Below are positions 44,601 to 53,167 of a stretch of DNA of 64,000 nt, piece by piece. This stretch comes from Candidatus Zixiibacteriota bacterium (lineage in GTDB: Bacteria; Zixibacteria; MSB-5A5; GN15; FEB-12). The stretch spans positions 868,001-932,000 of the forward strand of contig DAOSXA010000002.1 of the NCBI GenBank assembly GCA_035380245.1, in the 5' to 3' direction. The position numbers and the translations under genes were made by a program. The notes beneath the pieces are model-generated. The model worked only from the letters and a program-made list of their open reading frames with translations, was not told the DNA's origin and made no database searches. Position 1 is the first letter of the stretch, and the number at the start of each line of letters is the position of its first letter.

Positions 44601-47600
44601 GCCTCACCGAATTTATCTATGGAGCAGGGATCGGCAACGCAATAAGCGAACACGTAAGTCGCCGAATCCACCTCTGCCGGCCAGAAACAGGTCTGACCGG
44701 TGTTGTTGTCTATTTGAGTGAAAACACCGGGGCCGTCGATCTGCGAAATGACCAGATTGTCACCGTCGTAATCTTCGGCAAGAATTTCGAAACAAATTTC
44801 TTCACGCTCGCAAAGCACGACCGTCGAATCGTATCCGAACAACTCCGGTTCGGTGTTTAACGTTATCGAATCGTAAATCCAGGCCGTGTCGGCGGCGCAA
44901 CTGTCGGCGACTTCGTACTGGAAGGCGTACACACCGCTGGTGTCGCCGATGAAATAAGTAACCGCGCCCGTGGCCGGATCGATATAACCGTCGCCGAACA
45001 AGAGCGTAAAGGTAAGAATATCACCGTCGGCATCGGTCACGGTCGGATAAACCGTCCGTTCCTCCGGGAAACAGAAAGAGCCGCTCTTATAGCCGTCTTC
45101 GGCAACCGGCGGATTGTTGAGCGTCCAGGAAACATTCAGCGTGAACTCGCAATAAGCACCACAGTTATCGTAACCGCGAATCACTACCGGATCGACGTCC
45201 GGATTGTCGTTCAGATTCCACGGCGTGAAGCACCAGGAGTTATCGATAATGGAACCGAATCCGGAGACCAGTTCGAAATGACTGAAGTTATCGTCGACAT
45301 CGCTCGCGGCCAGATCGAGGCAGTATTCTTCGGGAGTGCACAGCACCAGATCGATATTGTCGGTCGGCGTCTCGTTGACCGGCGCCGAATTCACCGTAAT
45401 ACTGAAGGTGTACTCATCGGAATCCATCGCCTGACACTCGTCTACGGCCGTCACGCTGATCGAGGTTATTTGCGGATCAGCCGTGAAGCAGAGAGTATCG
45501 CCATGAAGCGTACCGTAGCTGACCGTCAGGCCAACCAGGTTGCCGTCAGGGTCGGTGGCGGTGAAACCGGGGACACAAATCTCTTCACCGATTTCACAGA
45601 CAAAGAACTCACCGGGAGCGGGGATATCGTTAACCGGCGGCTGGTTGACGTTGAAATCGACCGTAAAGGTCTGCTCGTCATAAGCGCCGCAGGAATCATA
45701 AGCGCGAATCGTCACAGTCTCGGAGCTACCGGCTTCCGGCGGCGTGTAACACCACTGGTCGCCTTCGACATAACCGTTACCGCTCACCAGTTCGAAACCG
45801 GCGAAATTCGTATCGGCGTCATCAGCCTCCAGATTAAGACAGATCGGTCTGGTCTCACAAATGAAGAGACTGGTATCGTTGATCTCGGTCATGGTCGGAG
45901 CACTGTTGACGATCACGTAAATCGGCATATCGCAGACAGAGCTCTCGCCGCACTCGTCGATGACGGACATTTCGATCCGGTTGTTCCCCTCGATCGGCAT
46001 GAAACAGGTGCCCTCGGGGTTGTACTGAACCGGCTGACCGTTTATAGTCAGATTGATTTCGGCAATGTTGTCGTCCACGTCGGAGACATGCAGGTTCGGC
46101 AAACAGAACTCGGTCAATTCACACATGAAGATCGGTTCCGAATAATCCAGGCAGTCGAAAACCGGCGGGCTGTTTTGCTCGATCGTCACCGTGAATTCCG
46201 AGGTGCAGGAAGCATCGCATTCGTCCACACACTCGATTTGCACGGTGTACTCACCGGCGCCCGGAGCATCGTAAATCCAATAGCCGTTTTCAATGGTTCC
46301 GGGACCTTCGACAACCGAGCATCCGACAACGTTGAAGTCGGGGTCGATCGTTCCAACCGGAACCGAGACCGTACCGGCGCCGCAGACGAAAAGTGTGGTG
46401 TCTTCGGGAACGACACAGGTTGGCGGAGTGTTGGCAACCACGGTCACCAGCATCTCATCGGTGCGATAATCTTCACACTCGTCATAAGCGGTGACACTGA
46501 TCGTGTAAACACCGGCGGTATCGGCGGTGAAGCAGAGCTTGCCGGTGGCCGGATCATACTGACCGATATTGCTCGTGACGCGGGCCAGGTTATCATCCGG
46601 ATCGCTGACGCCGACCGGCAAACAGAGCGTCTCACCTCCACAGGAGAAGAGTGTTGTATCGGGCGGCAGCAGCACCAGCGGGGTGCGGTTGCAGTTGACG
46701 GTCAGATCGAACGTGCAGGTGTAGGTAGCACAGGGGGATTCGACCAAAACCGTTATATGGCTGGAGTTAGAACATTCACTGAAAATACCAACGGACTGGC
46801 GGGCATCATCCCACCAGGCGTTGAGACCCTGGACCGAAACCGAAATCTCCTCCAGGTCCGGAATTCCGCCAACCGGGACATAAACCGTATCCTTGTAACA
46901 AGTATAAATAGCGGTGTCACCGGGGCAGTCGAGCACGATATCCTGATCGGTGCGAATCGTCACCGAAGCAGTACCGACAGCGGTCAGACCGCAGGAATCG
47001 GTCACCGTAAGAGTAAACTCGAAAACGCCGTGATTGTAGGGCGTGAAACAAATGAATCCGTCTTTATAAGTTCCGCCGTCTATCGAGATGTCGGCAATGT
47101 TGCCATCCGGATCGGAAACTTCGACCGGCAGGCAAATCTCTTCAGGCAGACAGAGATAAATAGCCGTATCTTCGAACATCGTGACCGCCGGAGCGCTGTT
47201 CATGGTCACGTTGATATCGACCGTATCGACAGCAGTCTGAAGACATTCATCGGTCACCCAGACGATCAGACTGTAATTCCCGGGCTCGGAAACTTCAAAA
47301 CAAACCTGACCGGTCTGATCGTTGTAATACCCCAGGCTTGATTCAACGCTGAACTGAGCGGCATCGGTAATCAGATCGACACATACCTCGCCCGGACCGC
47401 AGAGCAACAGATCCTGGTCGTCGCCGAGATCAACACTCGGGGCGGGCGGAGCAACGGTGGTAATCGTTATCGTGTGGTCATCCGTGAGGCCGCAGGCATC
47501 GGTCGCGGTGATCGTTACGTCGTAATTTTGATCCATACCGACCGGCACACAGAGCAAACCGGTTTCGGCGTTGTAGTTACCGAGGCTTGTACTTACTGAC

Positions 47601-49288
47601 TCCAGATTGCCGTCGACATCACTGATATCGACCGGGATACAAACCTCATCCTCAACGCAGACAACCGCGGTGGTGTCGAAGATGGCCGTGATAGCGGGAG
47701 CCGAGTTGTACGTGACATGAACGAGGGCCGTATCGGCTACCGTCTGTCCGCAGATATCGACACCTTCGATGGTGAGCTGATAATCGCCTTCGGCGTTCGG
47801 CGTAAAGCAGATCGTCTCGGTCTGCAAGTCAATATCGCCGCCGGAGTATGAAGTAATTTCAAGGCCCTGAGAAACCGTAAACGGTACACAATAGAGCGTC
47901 GGTTCACACTGGGTAATAGCCCGATCGTCGCCAAGGTCGACAAACGGATCAATCGTCTCGGGAGCGGTTACGACCATCGTGTCGACATCGGTAAGACCGC
48001 ACTCGTCGACAACCCAGGCCTCGATGTAATAAGTACCCGGGCCGGTTATCGAAACCGTGTTCTGAGTCAACAGGTCGATCTGTTGTCCCTCGAATATCGC
48101 ATAAACGGAAACGATATTACCATCGGGATCGTCGACATTGTAGGAGATCGTAACATCCGCCGGATAGCAGGGATCGAGCGGATAGGTATCCGGCACATCG
48201 ATGCTCGGCGGATTATTGAGCGTAACCACCAACTGAGCGGTGCAGAAAGCAGTCTGACCGACCGTGTCGGTGGCGGTAATTTCTATGGCATAAGTGCCGG
48301 CGGTATCAGGAGTGACACAAAGTTCACCTGAAACAGGGTCGATTGTCGCCTGACTGATCGCCGGGATACTGAACCGGAGATCGCCGGCGCCGGCGCTGTG
48401 GATGATCGTTGAGAAACACGAAGCCTGCCCCTCACAACCGAGGACCTCGTGCGGGGCGCCCGCCGAGACACATTCTATTTCGGGTTCTTCATATTCAACT
48501 TCGACATGGGCGCAGTCGATGGCCGCCAAAACGGCAACACGCTGATCGGGGAAGCAGGCACTGTTCGGGTCTTCAGTTTCGGACGGTTCCGACTCTCCCT
48601 CGTATTTCACGCCTATCACGTAGTTGCCGACGACATCGATGGTCAGGGTCGCGCTGGCCATTCCGGCGTCATCGGTAGTTACGGTCGCTACCGGGATATC
48701 ATCGGGATCAACTCCGCAGTCGCCGATACGGGTGTAGAAACTCACCTCGCGGTTCGGCATCGGGGCAAACTGACCGTCGCAGCAGTTCTGCTCCAGCAAC
48801 ACCGTGACATCGAACGGAGTGCTGATTTTGACCGTGTCCGGCACGCTGACAAAAGTCAGACGCGAGTCGGTTTCGGTTGTTACCGAGGTTACCTCAACTC
48901 CCGAATCCTCACCGGTGGCAGTCACAACGATCGGATCGGCACCAACCACTGAGGCATCGATCAGCCACAGCGCAGAGATCCGACCGGAGGCGTCAGCCAC
49001 GGTTGACCAACCGGCAAGCTCATCAGATTTCGAACCGTCAGCGTTCTGATGGGATACCAGAATCTGAACCGATTCACCCGGAGTAAAGCGAGCGCCCGAG
49101 ACAATAAGACTGTCGCCGTCGGACCGGCCGGTAGCCAGTGCCGTTATATAAGCAGCATCATCCTGCGTTTCGTAAGGAACCGCAGAACCAGTCTTTGTCA
49201 AAACGTCGCCCTCGGCAGCTACAGCCGCCGAAGCAAGTATGATCAGGATTGAGAGTATTGATATAAGTCCTGAAGACCACGACCGCAT
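38696..49288 (-). CDS. Giant secreted Cys-rich repeat protein with cohesin-, dockerin- and sorting domains
   Basis: 3,530 residues in one uninterrupted frame. The signal peptide (ILSILIILASAAVAAEG) is followed by about 250 residues of N-terminal beta domains. Then come about 31 tandem Ig/cadherin-like repeats of about 88 residues (roughly 270-3,020). A typical repeat reads 'NSPP', 'CxPxxxCxP', 'DxDGN', 'GxYDxxxGxxCF', 'DSCG' and 'DTxxVTV', with four near-constant cysteines and a Ca-binding-like DxDGN loop. After the repeats lie a cohesin-like domain (about 3,024-3,200), two dockerin-type loops ('DRGDINLNGTAYEIADAVLF' near 3,246; 'DVNADGVTLSVADLVLLI' near 3,284), a second beta domain, and a FlgD-like sorting domain from about 3,443 ('QNYPNPFNPNTTIGF', closing 'HQTRKMMLLK'). 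The ATG has GGAGGAAG upstream. Likely a surface filament or adhesin exported by a type IX-like route. The function is not known. Confidence 0.9.
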   Translation of the reverse strand: MRSWSSGLISILSILIILASAAVAAEGDVLTKTGSAVPYETQDDAAYITALATGRSDGDSLIVSGARFTPGESVQILVSHQNADGSKSDELAGWSTVADASGRISALWLIDASVVGADPIVVTATGEDSGVEVTSVTTETDSRLTFVSVPDTVKISTPFDVTVLLEQNCCDGQFAPMPNREVSFYTRIGDCGVDPDDIPVATVTTDDAGMASATLTIDVVGNYVIGVKYEGESEPSETEDPNSACFPDQRVAVLAAIDCAHVEVEYEEPEIECVSAGAPHEVLGCEGQASCFSTIIHSAGAGDLRFSIPAISQATIDPVSGELCVTPDTAGTYAIEITATDTVGQTAFCTAQLVVTLNNPPSIDVPDTYPLDPCYPADVTISYNVDDPDGNIVSVYAIFEGQQIDLLTQNTVSITGPGTYYIEAWVVDECGLTDVDTMVVTAPETIDPFVDLGDDRAITQCEPTLYCVPFTVSQGLEITSYSGGDIDLQTETICFTPNAEGDYQLTIEGVDICGQTVADTALVHVTYNSAPAITAIFDTTAVVCVEDEVCIPVDISDVDGNLESVSTSLGNYNAETGLLCVPVGMDQNYDVTITATDACGLTDDHTITITTVAPPAPSVDLGDDQDLLLCGPGEVCVDLITDAAQFSVESSLGYYNDQTGQVCFEVSEPGNYSLIVWVTDECLQTAVDTVDINVTMNSAPAVTMFEDTAIYLCLPEEICLPVEVSDPDGNIADISIDGGTYKDGFICFTPYNHGVFEFTLTVTDSCGLTAVGTASVTIRTDQDIVLDCPGDTAIYTCYKDTVYVPVGGIPDLEEISVSVQGLNAWWDDARQSVGIFSECSNSSHITVLVESPCATYTCTFDLTVNCNRTPLVLLPPDTTLFSCGGETLCLPVGVSDPDDNLARVTSNIGQYDPATGKLCFTADTAGVYTISVTAYDECEDYRTDEMLVTVVANTPPTCVVPEDTTLFVCGAGTVSVPVGTIDPDFNVVGCSVVEGPGTIENGYWIYDAPGAGEYTVQIECVDECDASCTSEFTVTIEQNSPPVFDCLDYSEPIFMCELTEFCLPNLHVSDVDDNIAEINLTINGQPVQYNPEGTCFMPIEGNNRIEMSVIDECGESSVCDMPIYVIVNSAPTMTEINDTSLFICETRPICLNLEADDADTNFAGFELVSGNGYVEGDQWCYTPPEAGSSETVTIRAYDSCGAYDEQTFTVDFNVNQPPVNDIPAPGEFFVCEIGEEICVPGFTATDPDGNLVGLTVSYGTLHGDTLCFTADPQITSISVTAVDECQAMDSDEYTFSITVNSAPVNETPTDNIDLVLCTPEEYCLDLAASDVDDNFSHFELVSGFGSIIDNSWCFTPWNLNDNPDVDPVVIRGYDNCGAYCEFTLNVSWTLNNPPVAEDGYKSGSFCFPEERTVYPTVTDADGDILTFTLLFGDGYIDPATGAVTYFIGDTSGVYAFQYEVADSCAADTAWIYDSITLNTEPELFGYDSTVVLCEREEICFEILAEDYDGDNLVISQIDGPGVFTQIDNNTGQTCFWPAEVDSATYVFAYCVADPCSIDKFGEAAITCPPCDPDTVRITVIINRPPTIVCPEAQQFASCDPDSSSYCFPIEFSDPDGEILTPVILSGNAFYDNGYVCVDPILNGEIEVVIAVADSCGAADTCTVAVTIESNEPPTITMGDDFERFLCEPEEICVPVRYSDPNGEILTPEFNFGILNDEGAVCFLADTAGTYTIIGSVTDTCDVTAVDTTVVTVIFNTGPYVDLGPDFEVGLCGTTQVCVPVDAGDVDDNLVSIVPSTGVYDPQTGKVCFDISEEGDYTLIVTVTDECGLDDVDTVVVTGVPDEPPFLSLGDDFSLMLCDIMPVCIDVNTVADYSEFMTNIGQYDPASGRLCFTPETAGEYTVIATVIDSCDLSTTDTVVVTIELNSPPELTCPGPQEFSLCEPTEFCLPLDVTDIDGNLQSVEVTSGNATINGNEICFNAEGSGQFEITVVAVDSCAAADTCIIPVTIELNTPPSVVLGDNFDVYLCMPQAVCFPAEISDLDGDNLDITLTAGVYDPEQDRICVDIDTTGTYVIIATATDTCGAMAADTTVIMAEVAETPTLDLGEDFVVNICEPEEICVDVETNATYQEITTNVGEYDPTSGRVCFWADHSASYDMIVQIIDSCGLAAIDTVHIDVIVNTAPTLVMGPDTSVYLCNPEPICLPVELNDLENNIANIEVIGGTYNNGEICITPYDSGMYTVIMTVTDSCAETASDTANIYVMTDQGADLVCPNDTVLFSCTGDTVCLPVYGIPQEATVEVSGINTWYDYETGTVCFYTECGNTNHVSIKVTTPCNVYECGFTVTIECNAPPLVILPPDTSLMVCGPEQVCLPVGITDQNDNLYSVIVDNGWYDAVHSMVCFDADTSGTYILTVTAEDSCGEVSSDDISVVVDFNSAPYLIYEWADSLISTCVPEVCVPIEAIDPDNNLAEVYTDWGTYNEETGEICFTVDTNGTYCVEVYAVDSCGLADTLTACVNVETGDFVYIDCPTETIAAPPVCGPEEICVDLAIAGSGYQINTSFGEWADNQLCFFADTAGIYTIDVLGSAECNEDSCRVYVEVIFLDPATITCPGDTTVLLCEADTLCFNFTASATTEQVEVQGGYINGDQVCVPILEPGVQVITLIAINDCGSDTCSFTINSTFNSGPTLTAANDTTITACEPYEICFDYTAADPDNNIIEVQSSLGVVIDDQVCFTPPDFGTYTIVITARDECGLTATDSLTLTLVEGGVPLVLCPNGVQYDTLCTPGEVCVVVPVSPQDAIVTISPTGTYDPQTGEVCVEFQETGTIQIWVRAEATCGIDSCSFTMDVVVDNPPVVECRGAVDTLLCLADPVEVCLPVSFSGIVDSIEVLGATYENGYVCVPITEAGQYEILTIAHGICISDTCETVLRVTRDQDPILHLPTEIFSFERCPDDTDHICIDGIWAEDVESDVTITMTCGPGTFTEVTNDSGEVCFVPDGFGTYEFCFEVTDGCNITTGSFTVDVTEEEDCDVCMYIGLESGDCTPVGLVKEVTMTIDAKTPIGGFDLLISFDASVMGFTYATIENTEIHDGSTGWEYFRYTLNEASCSPSCPSGVVRFVAIADVNNGASHPPDETLTPHGAVVRIQFQVANDQNLGDQFLPINFVTYDCGDNAVSDTTGNDLYVDLRIYNPEGYLRWDEMDDVNYPESARPYGLGTRDECFGDGKVDPIRCIEFYDGGICVIHPDSIDDRGDINLNGTAYEIADAVLFSNYFIYGLDVFVVSIPGQIAATDVNADGVTLSVADLVLLIRVIIGDADPIPKIIPYPDDLVLTTTTEASNIDVTTRSTGEVGAALFVFDLEGDIEIDEPTLTADAEKMDLAWNIEDNELRLLVYNMGTERIEMGEHSILQIPYSGDGTLSMTKAEIVDYQGRPYEIAYKSNLLPTSFSLEQNYPNPFNPNTTIGFALAEASDYVLSIYNVEGKLVRNFNGSLPAGNHSVVWDGRSENGAAVASGVYFYRLDAGDYHQTRKMMLLK

Positions 49289-49497
49289 ATTTACTTCCTC
49301 CAGAATACATTAAGGGTGCACTCATACGTAAAAGGCACCCGGTATTTTTCGCGCACATCTTGAGCATTCAGGGACGCTCTATTTCGAAGCAGTCCCCCCG
49401 GTAAGCGCACATCGTGCGACCTGAATGCAATTAGGGAAACAGGTGTCATTTCGAAGTAATCTGATGTGTAAAACCTGCTCCGCTTCACGAGCATTTT

Positions 49498-49525
49498 AAT
49501 ATACCTTCTTTGCTCAAAAAGTCAA
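49498..49525 (-). promoter_or_regulatory. Sigma-70-type promoter of the giant gene
   Basis: TTGACT, a 16-bp spacer and TATATT. It implies a 5' leader of roughly 200 nt, long enough for post-transcriptional control, but no riboswitch was recognised. Confidence 0.6.
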
Positions 49526-49757
49526 CACGCATTAGTCTGATCTTTCAATGATGCAATAATCAGGCCAAGCCGTTAATTCGTTAAATCCTTGTCACTTACA
49601 GCCCCCGGCAGGACCGGAGTGCACCCGTTTGCGGCATTAGTGAACCATCCTTAACAGATTGTGCTCCAGGATGTCTTTCAATCCCCTGATTAGACACTAT
49701 CCAGAAGACCAAATACCCTGACAAGCTGCCGGAGGGAATGGTTGAGAGAGCTCTTCT

Positions 49758-49785
49758 GCGGCGGAGACAAGCCCCACTGCTACGA
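49758..49785 (+). repeat. R1 repeat, copy E (degenerate half)
   Basis: GCGGCGGAGACAAGCCCCAC followed by TGCTACGA matches the left arm of copy A with several changes. No right arm is visible, so it is a decayed or half element. Confidence 0.5.
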
Positions 49786-49983
49786 GTTTATTGAAACACC
49801 TGTAACATGAATTAGAAACTATCGAGACAGGTGTTTCCTGCAGGGCTTTTCGCGGTTACACAAAACAGCCGGACAGCCGTCCCAGAAGTAGCAGGAGCTG
49901 TCGATTCAGACTATCTAACTCGTTTAGTGCTGGCATGATAAGATGAAGTCTCTTATATTTCTATCATAGGGGGGAGTACCATA

Positions 49984-52900
49984 ATGTGTGCTCGACTGAT
50001 TAATTACGTCTTCATTCTTAGCTTGTCTGTTTTGTGGCCGTTTTGGTCATCGGTCGCGGCGATTGACGACTCTAGCCGCTTACTTGAAACGCAACAGGCT
50101 TTATCCGAAACAGACAGCACCCAAATAACCTGGCCCTCCACCTTCGGGTTGCATCGTACCTCCAAATACAGTACCTCAGTCGGGCACCTCGGCTATCTCG
50201 GCCGCGACGCCGACCCCGGCTTCGAGTTCCCCCTCAATTCCGGCACCAATTATCTATGGGGAGGCTGGTTTCTAGTTGGAGGAATCCTGGGTGAAGACAC
50301 CCTGGTATCAAGCGCCAACATCTGGTATGAAATGCCCGATACGGTCGAGGGATCCTATCCGATACAGGGAGCTCGCGAGTTATATGCTGCCGACGCCGTC
50401 AGCGACGACATGCCGGGTATGAGGCCCTTCCAGTTCACCGGTGGGGCCGGTTGTGTCAGTCATATTGTTGATACTTTTACGACTCAACATGGCTTTTCGG
50501 GATTGCGATTTCCTAACTTCCTCGGGAATTATCATCGCCCGCTGCATCTTGAAATCACCCAGAAAAGTTATTCGGTCGATCATGCCCCCTATCGCAATAT
50601 CCTGTTGTTGGACTATACGTTAACGAACATCGGAACCGATACGATCCGGGATGTTTATTTTGGTCTTCATTTGGATCCCGACGCTACCGCAGCCGAGGAC
50701 GACTTGTTCGGTGCGAGCGATGATCTCACCGCCTCCCTGCGTGATATATCGACAGCCGTGTTATACGACAACGACGGCAATCCCGAGAGTGGTGCTTATT
50801 TGAGTCCGACCTGTGTAACGGACGCGATTGGGATGCGCCCTACCCGGATTTTCCCCGAAGTTTCCGACACCAACTATAACTGGTCGTATCGTGGTTCAGC
50901 AATCGACTTTGGACCACGCCTCAAAGGCACCCCCGAGGATCCCTTCCGCCGTTTCCTTACCGGGAATACCGGTCTTACGGTCGGTGATGAGGAGCAGTAT
51001 TATGTTCTCCGTCATAAGGAATGGGATTATGACCAGGTTGAAGTTGCCCGTATTACCAACGATGACCCGCTTTGGCTCGATGCGGCCGAAGCTCGTAACA
51101 GAGCTATTCAAACAGGCGCCGATGTGCGTATGGAACTTTCCGTCGGCGCCGTTGACCTGCCTCCGGGCGAATCGCAACGGCTTCTGTTCGCCCTTTTCTG
51201 CGGTGAATTGGTGCATCTCGATCCATTCAACTATACGAACAATCTGTTGAACGGCGACATCGACCGCTATCGCAACAACCTCTACTGGGGCCTGATGCGC
51301 GAGACCGCCGCATACGCTATGGAGATGTCGGAAGAAATAGTTGATCCGATGCTCCAGCCGCCGACCAGTCTTGAGTTGATCCAACTGGATGGACAGGAAG
51401 CCCGTTTTCGTTGGGATTCATGGGTTTTCCCGGATGTTGTCGGTTACCGTTTGACGCTTACCCCTCTGCCCCGCACCAGGGCCGAGATACATAATATCAT
51501 GACGCCGATAGTCAGCACAATCTACACTCACGGCCGTGAAGGTATCGTTGAAGATCTACCGCTCAATCGTCGCTTTTTGGTTACAATCTCTCACGTGACC
51601 GACCATGGAATCGGACCGGCTTCGGAACCGCTCCTGATCGGCGATGAAAACCTCGCCTATGTCCTGCCGTCAGTTACAACCAGGCGAAGGTATGCCTACT
51701 ATGAACCAGGAGACACTGCCGTGGTTATCGACTGGATCAGACCAACCGGCAAGGAATTGTATTATTACAAGATATACAAAACCACGGACTCCCTGATCGC
51801 CGCCAACCGTTATCAACCGTTTATCGTGGCGGACACCATTTCTGATTTGGATGATCCCTGGTTTTGTTTTAAACAGAACGATATCAATTACTGCTATTAC
51901 CAGATGCAGGCTTATGATTCTACCTTCGATGAATTCACGACGGAGTATTACGACACGGCTTTCGCCGACGGCGCTTATTACTGGGTGTCGGCTGTACCTT
52001 ATCCCGGCTATGAATCGCCGATGTCCGATCTGATTCAGGTCCGGTCAACAGCACCGGCGGAGCGAGACATCCTGATAGTCATCGGCGGCGTCGGCACCCC
52101 GGTCGATTTTTCCATACTTGATTCAATCAGAACTTTCTACGATCGGGTCATGGACGGATTCGATTACGATCTTTATGTCTGGTCCGACACCATGCGTTAT
52201 GCCGAGGCCTGTACCAGCGGTGTCTGTTTCAACTTCGAGGATTTCGCTCGATACCGTCTGATCCTTATCGAAGAATACGCCAATCCGAACATCCTCGGGC
52301 TCTACAATGATACCGAACGCGACCTGTTGACACGTCTGGCCGATGCCGGGCGTAATCTGGCCTATTTCGGTATTCCTCCGGGGCGGGAACGAGTTTCGGC
52401 CAATATGACCGCTGATTGTCTTACCTACGACGCGGACTTGTTCGAACATCGCTATCTCGGTTTGGATTCCTCACTGCTGCGCGTCTGGCGGGAAGATTAC
52501 AATGTGACTCATTCACGGGATTATCTGGCCGGATTCAATGCGGCTTTCCCCGCCGGCGACAATTGGCCGGAGTTACATTACGACACTTCCCGGAACTGCC
52601 TTGGAGGGGTATTCGATGTTTTCTTCGAGGAAGATTACTGCCTGCCGCATACCCCGGCCCTGATGCCGTCATCGGAAACCGAGATCATTTATCGCTATGG
52701 CTCCCTCTACCCGGAGACATCGGAACTGACCGGTTTGCCGTGTGGTGTTGTAAATCAATTCCAGCATTCACTTGTCTATTGTTTCTCGTTTCACCTCTGG
52801 GCCATGGAGGAATCTCCCGCCCGCGATCTGATCTCCCGACTGGCCGAAGAACCTCAGGTCTCACCGCCGGTACAGTTACCGAATTACCCGACCCTGTCCC

Positions 52901-53166
52901 AAAACTATCCGAATCCGTTCAATGCCGGTACGATGATCGAATTTTACTTACCAAGAGACGGACTGGTGCACCTGGATATTTTCAATTTGTTGGGACAAAA
53001 GGTAAGAACTCTGCTGGATGGTGAGTTTCTTCGCGGTCGACGTTCCTACCGCATCGAATGGAACGGACAAAACGAAACCGGCCGCGAGGTTGCGACCGGT
53101 ATCTATTTCTATCGCCTGACTCTCGACCAGGCGGTTCAGACCAGAAAGATGCTTCTAATCCGATAA
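49984..53166 (+). CDS. Secreted 1,060-residue protein with C-terminal sorting domain
   Basis: A signal peptide (LINYVFILSLSVLWPFWSSVAA) is followed by a large beta-rich N-terminal half I do not recognise ('FGLHRTSKYSTSVGHLGYLG', 'YRNILLLDYTLTNIGTDTIR'). Next are FnIII-like segments (about 450-700; 'DPMLQPPTSLELIQLDGQEA' starts one), a Rossmann-like stretch ('RDILIVIGGVGTPVDFSILD', about 695-860), and a FlgD-like C-terminal sorting domain from about 970 ('LSQNYPNPFNAGTMIEFYLP', closing 'TRKMLLIR'). The ending is the same class as in the giant protein encoded divergently. Family members with the 'VDYTLTNIG' type N-terminus are common in FCB genomes but uncharacterised. Alone on its strand; converges with the SPFH gene, whose stop is 1 bp away. 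Confidence 0.85.
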   Translation: MCARLINYVFILSLSVLWPFWSSVAAIDDSSRLLETQQALSETDSTQITWPSTFGLHRTSKYSTSVGHLGYLGRDADPGFEFPLNSGTNYLWGGWFLVGGILGEDTLVSSANIWYEMPDTVEGSYPIQGARELYAADAVSDDMPGMRPFQFTGGAGCVSHIVDTFTTQHGFSGLRFPNFLGNYHRPLHLEITQKSYSVDHAPYRNILLLDYTLTNIGTDTIRDVYFGLHLDPDATAAEDDLFGASDDLTASLRDISTAVLYDNDGNPESGAYLSPTCVTDAIGMRPTRIFPEVSDTNYNWSYRGSAIDFGPRLKGTPEDPFRRFLTGNTGLTVGDEEQYYVLRHKEWDYDQVEVARITNDDPLWLDAAEARNRAIQTGADVRMELSVGAVDLPPGESQRLLFALFCGELVHLDPFNYTNNLLNGDIDRYRNNLYWGLMRETAAYAMEMSEEIVDPMLQPPTSLELIQLDGQEARFRWDSWVFPDVVGYRLTLTPLPRTRAEIHNIMTPIVSTIYTHGREGIVEDLPLNRRFLVTISHVTDHGIGPASEPLLIGDENLAYVLPSVTTRRRYAYYEPGDTAVVIDWIRPTGKELYYYKIYKTTDSLIAANRYQPFIVADTISDLDDPWFCFKQNDINYCYYQMQAYDSTFDEFTTEYYDTAFADGAYYWVSAVPYPGYESPMSDLIQVRSTAPAERDILIVIGGVGTPVDFSILDSIRTFYDRVMDGFDYDLYVWSDTMRYAEACTSGVCFNFEDFARYRLILIEEYANPNILGLYNDTERDLLTRLADAGRNLAYFGIPPGRERVSANMTADCLTYDADLFEHRYLGLDSSLLRVWREDYNVTHSRDYLAGFNAAFPAGDNWPELHYDTSRNCLGGVFDVFFEEDYCLPHTPALMPSSETEIIYRYGSLYPETSELTGLPCGVVNQFQHSLVYCFSFHLWAMEESPARDLISRLAEEPQVSPPVQLPNYPTLSQNYPNPFNAGTMIEFYLPRDGLVHLDIFNLLGQKVRTLLDGEFLRGRRSYRIEWNGQNETGREVATGIYFYRLTLDQAVQTRKMLLIR

Positions 53167-53167
53167 A

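Larger units (their letters stand above)
49289..49983. other. Gap between divergent secreted-protein genes
   Basis: Almost 700 bp without an accepted gene. It holds the giant gene's promoter and its leader of about 200 nt, a half R1 element, and presumably the promoter of the 1,060-residue gene (an AT-rich TCTTATATTTCTATCATAGG stretch about 20-40 bp before its ATG, without a clear -35). The rest shows no structure I recognise. Confidence 0.6.

Noticed and set aside
45278..47341. 687-codon plus-strand open frame opposite the giant gene
   Set aside because: Same cause: periodic codon use of the repeats keeps the antisense frame open. No domain and no start signals.
38696..49288. Regular spacing of repeats as a possible CRISPR array
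   Set aside because: The period is about 265 bp, in frame, with protein-level conservation and diverged DNA; there are no short identical repeats or cas genes.
49291..49494. 67-codon minus-strand frame in the giant gene's leader
   Set aside because: Its ATG falls 4 bp downstream of the TATATT -10 box, at or before the expected transcript start, so it is unlikely to be translated.
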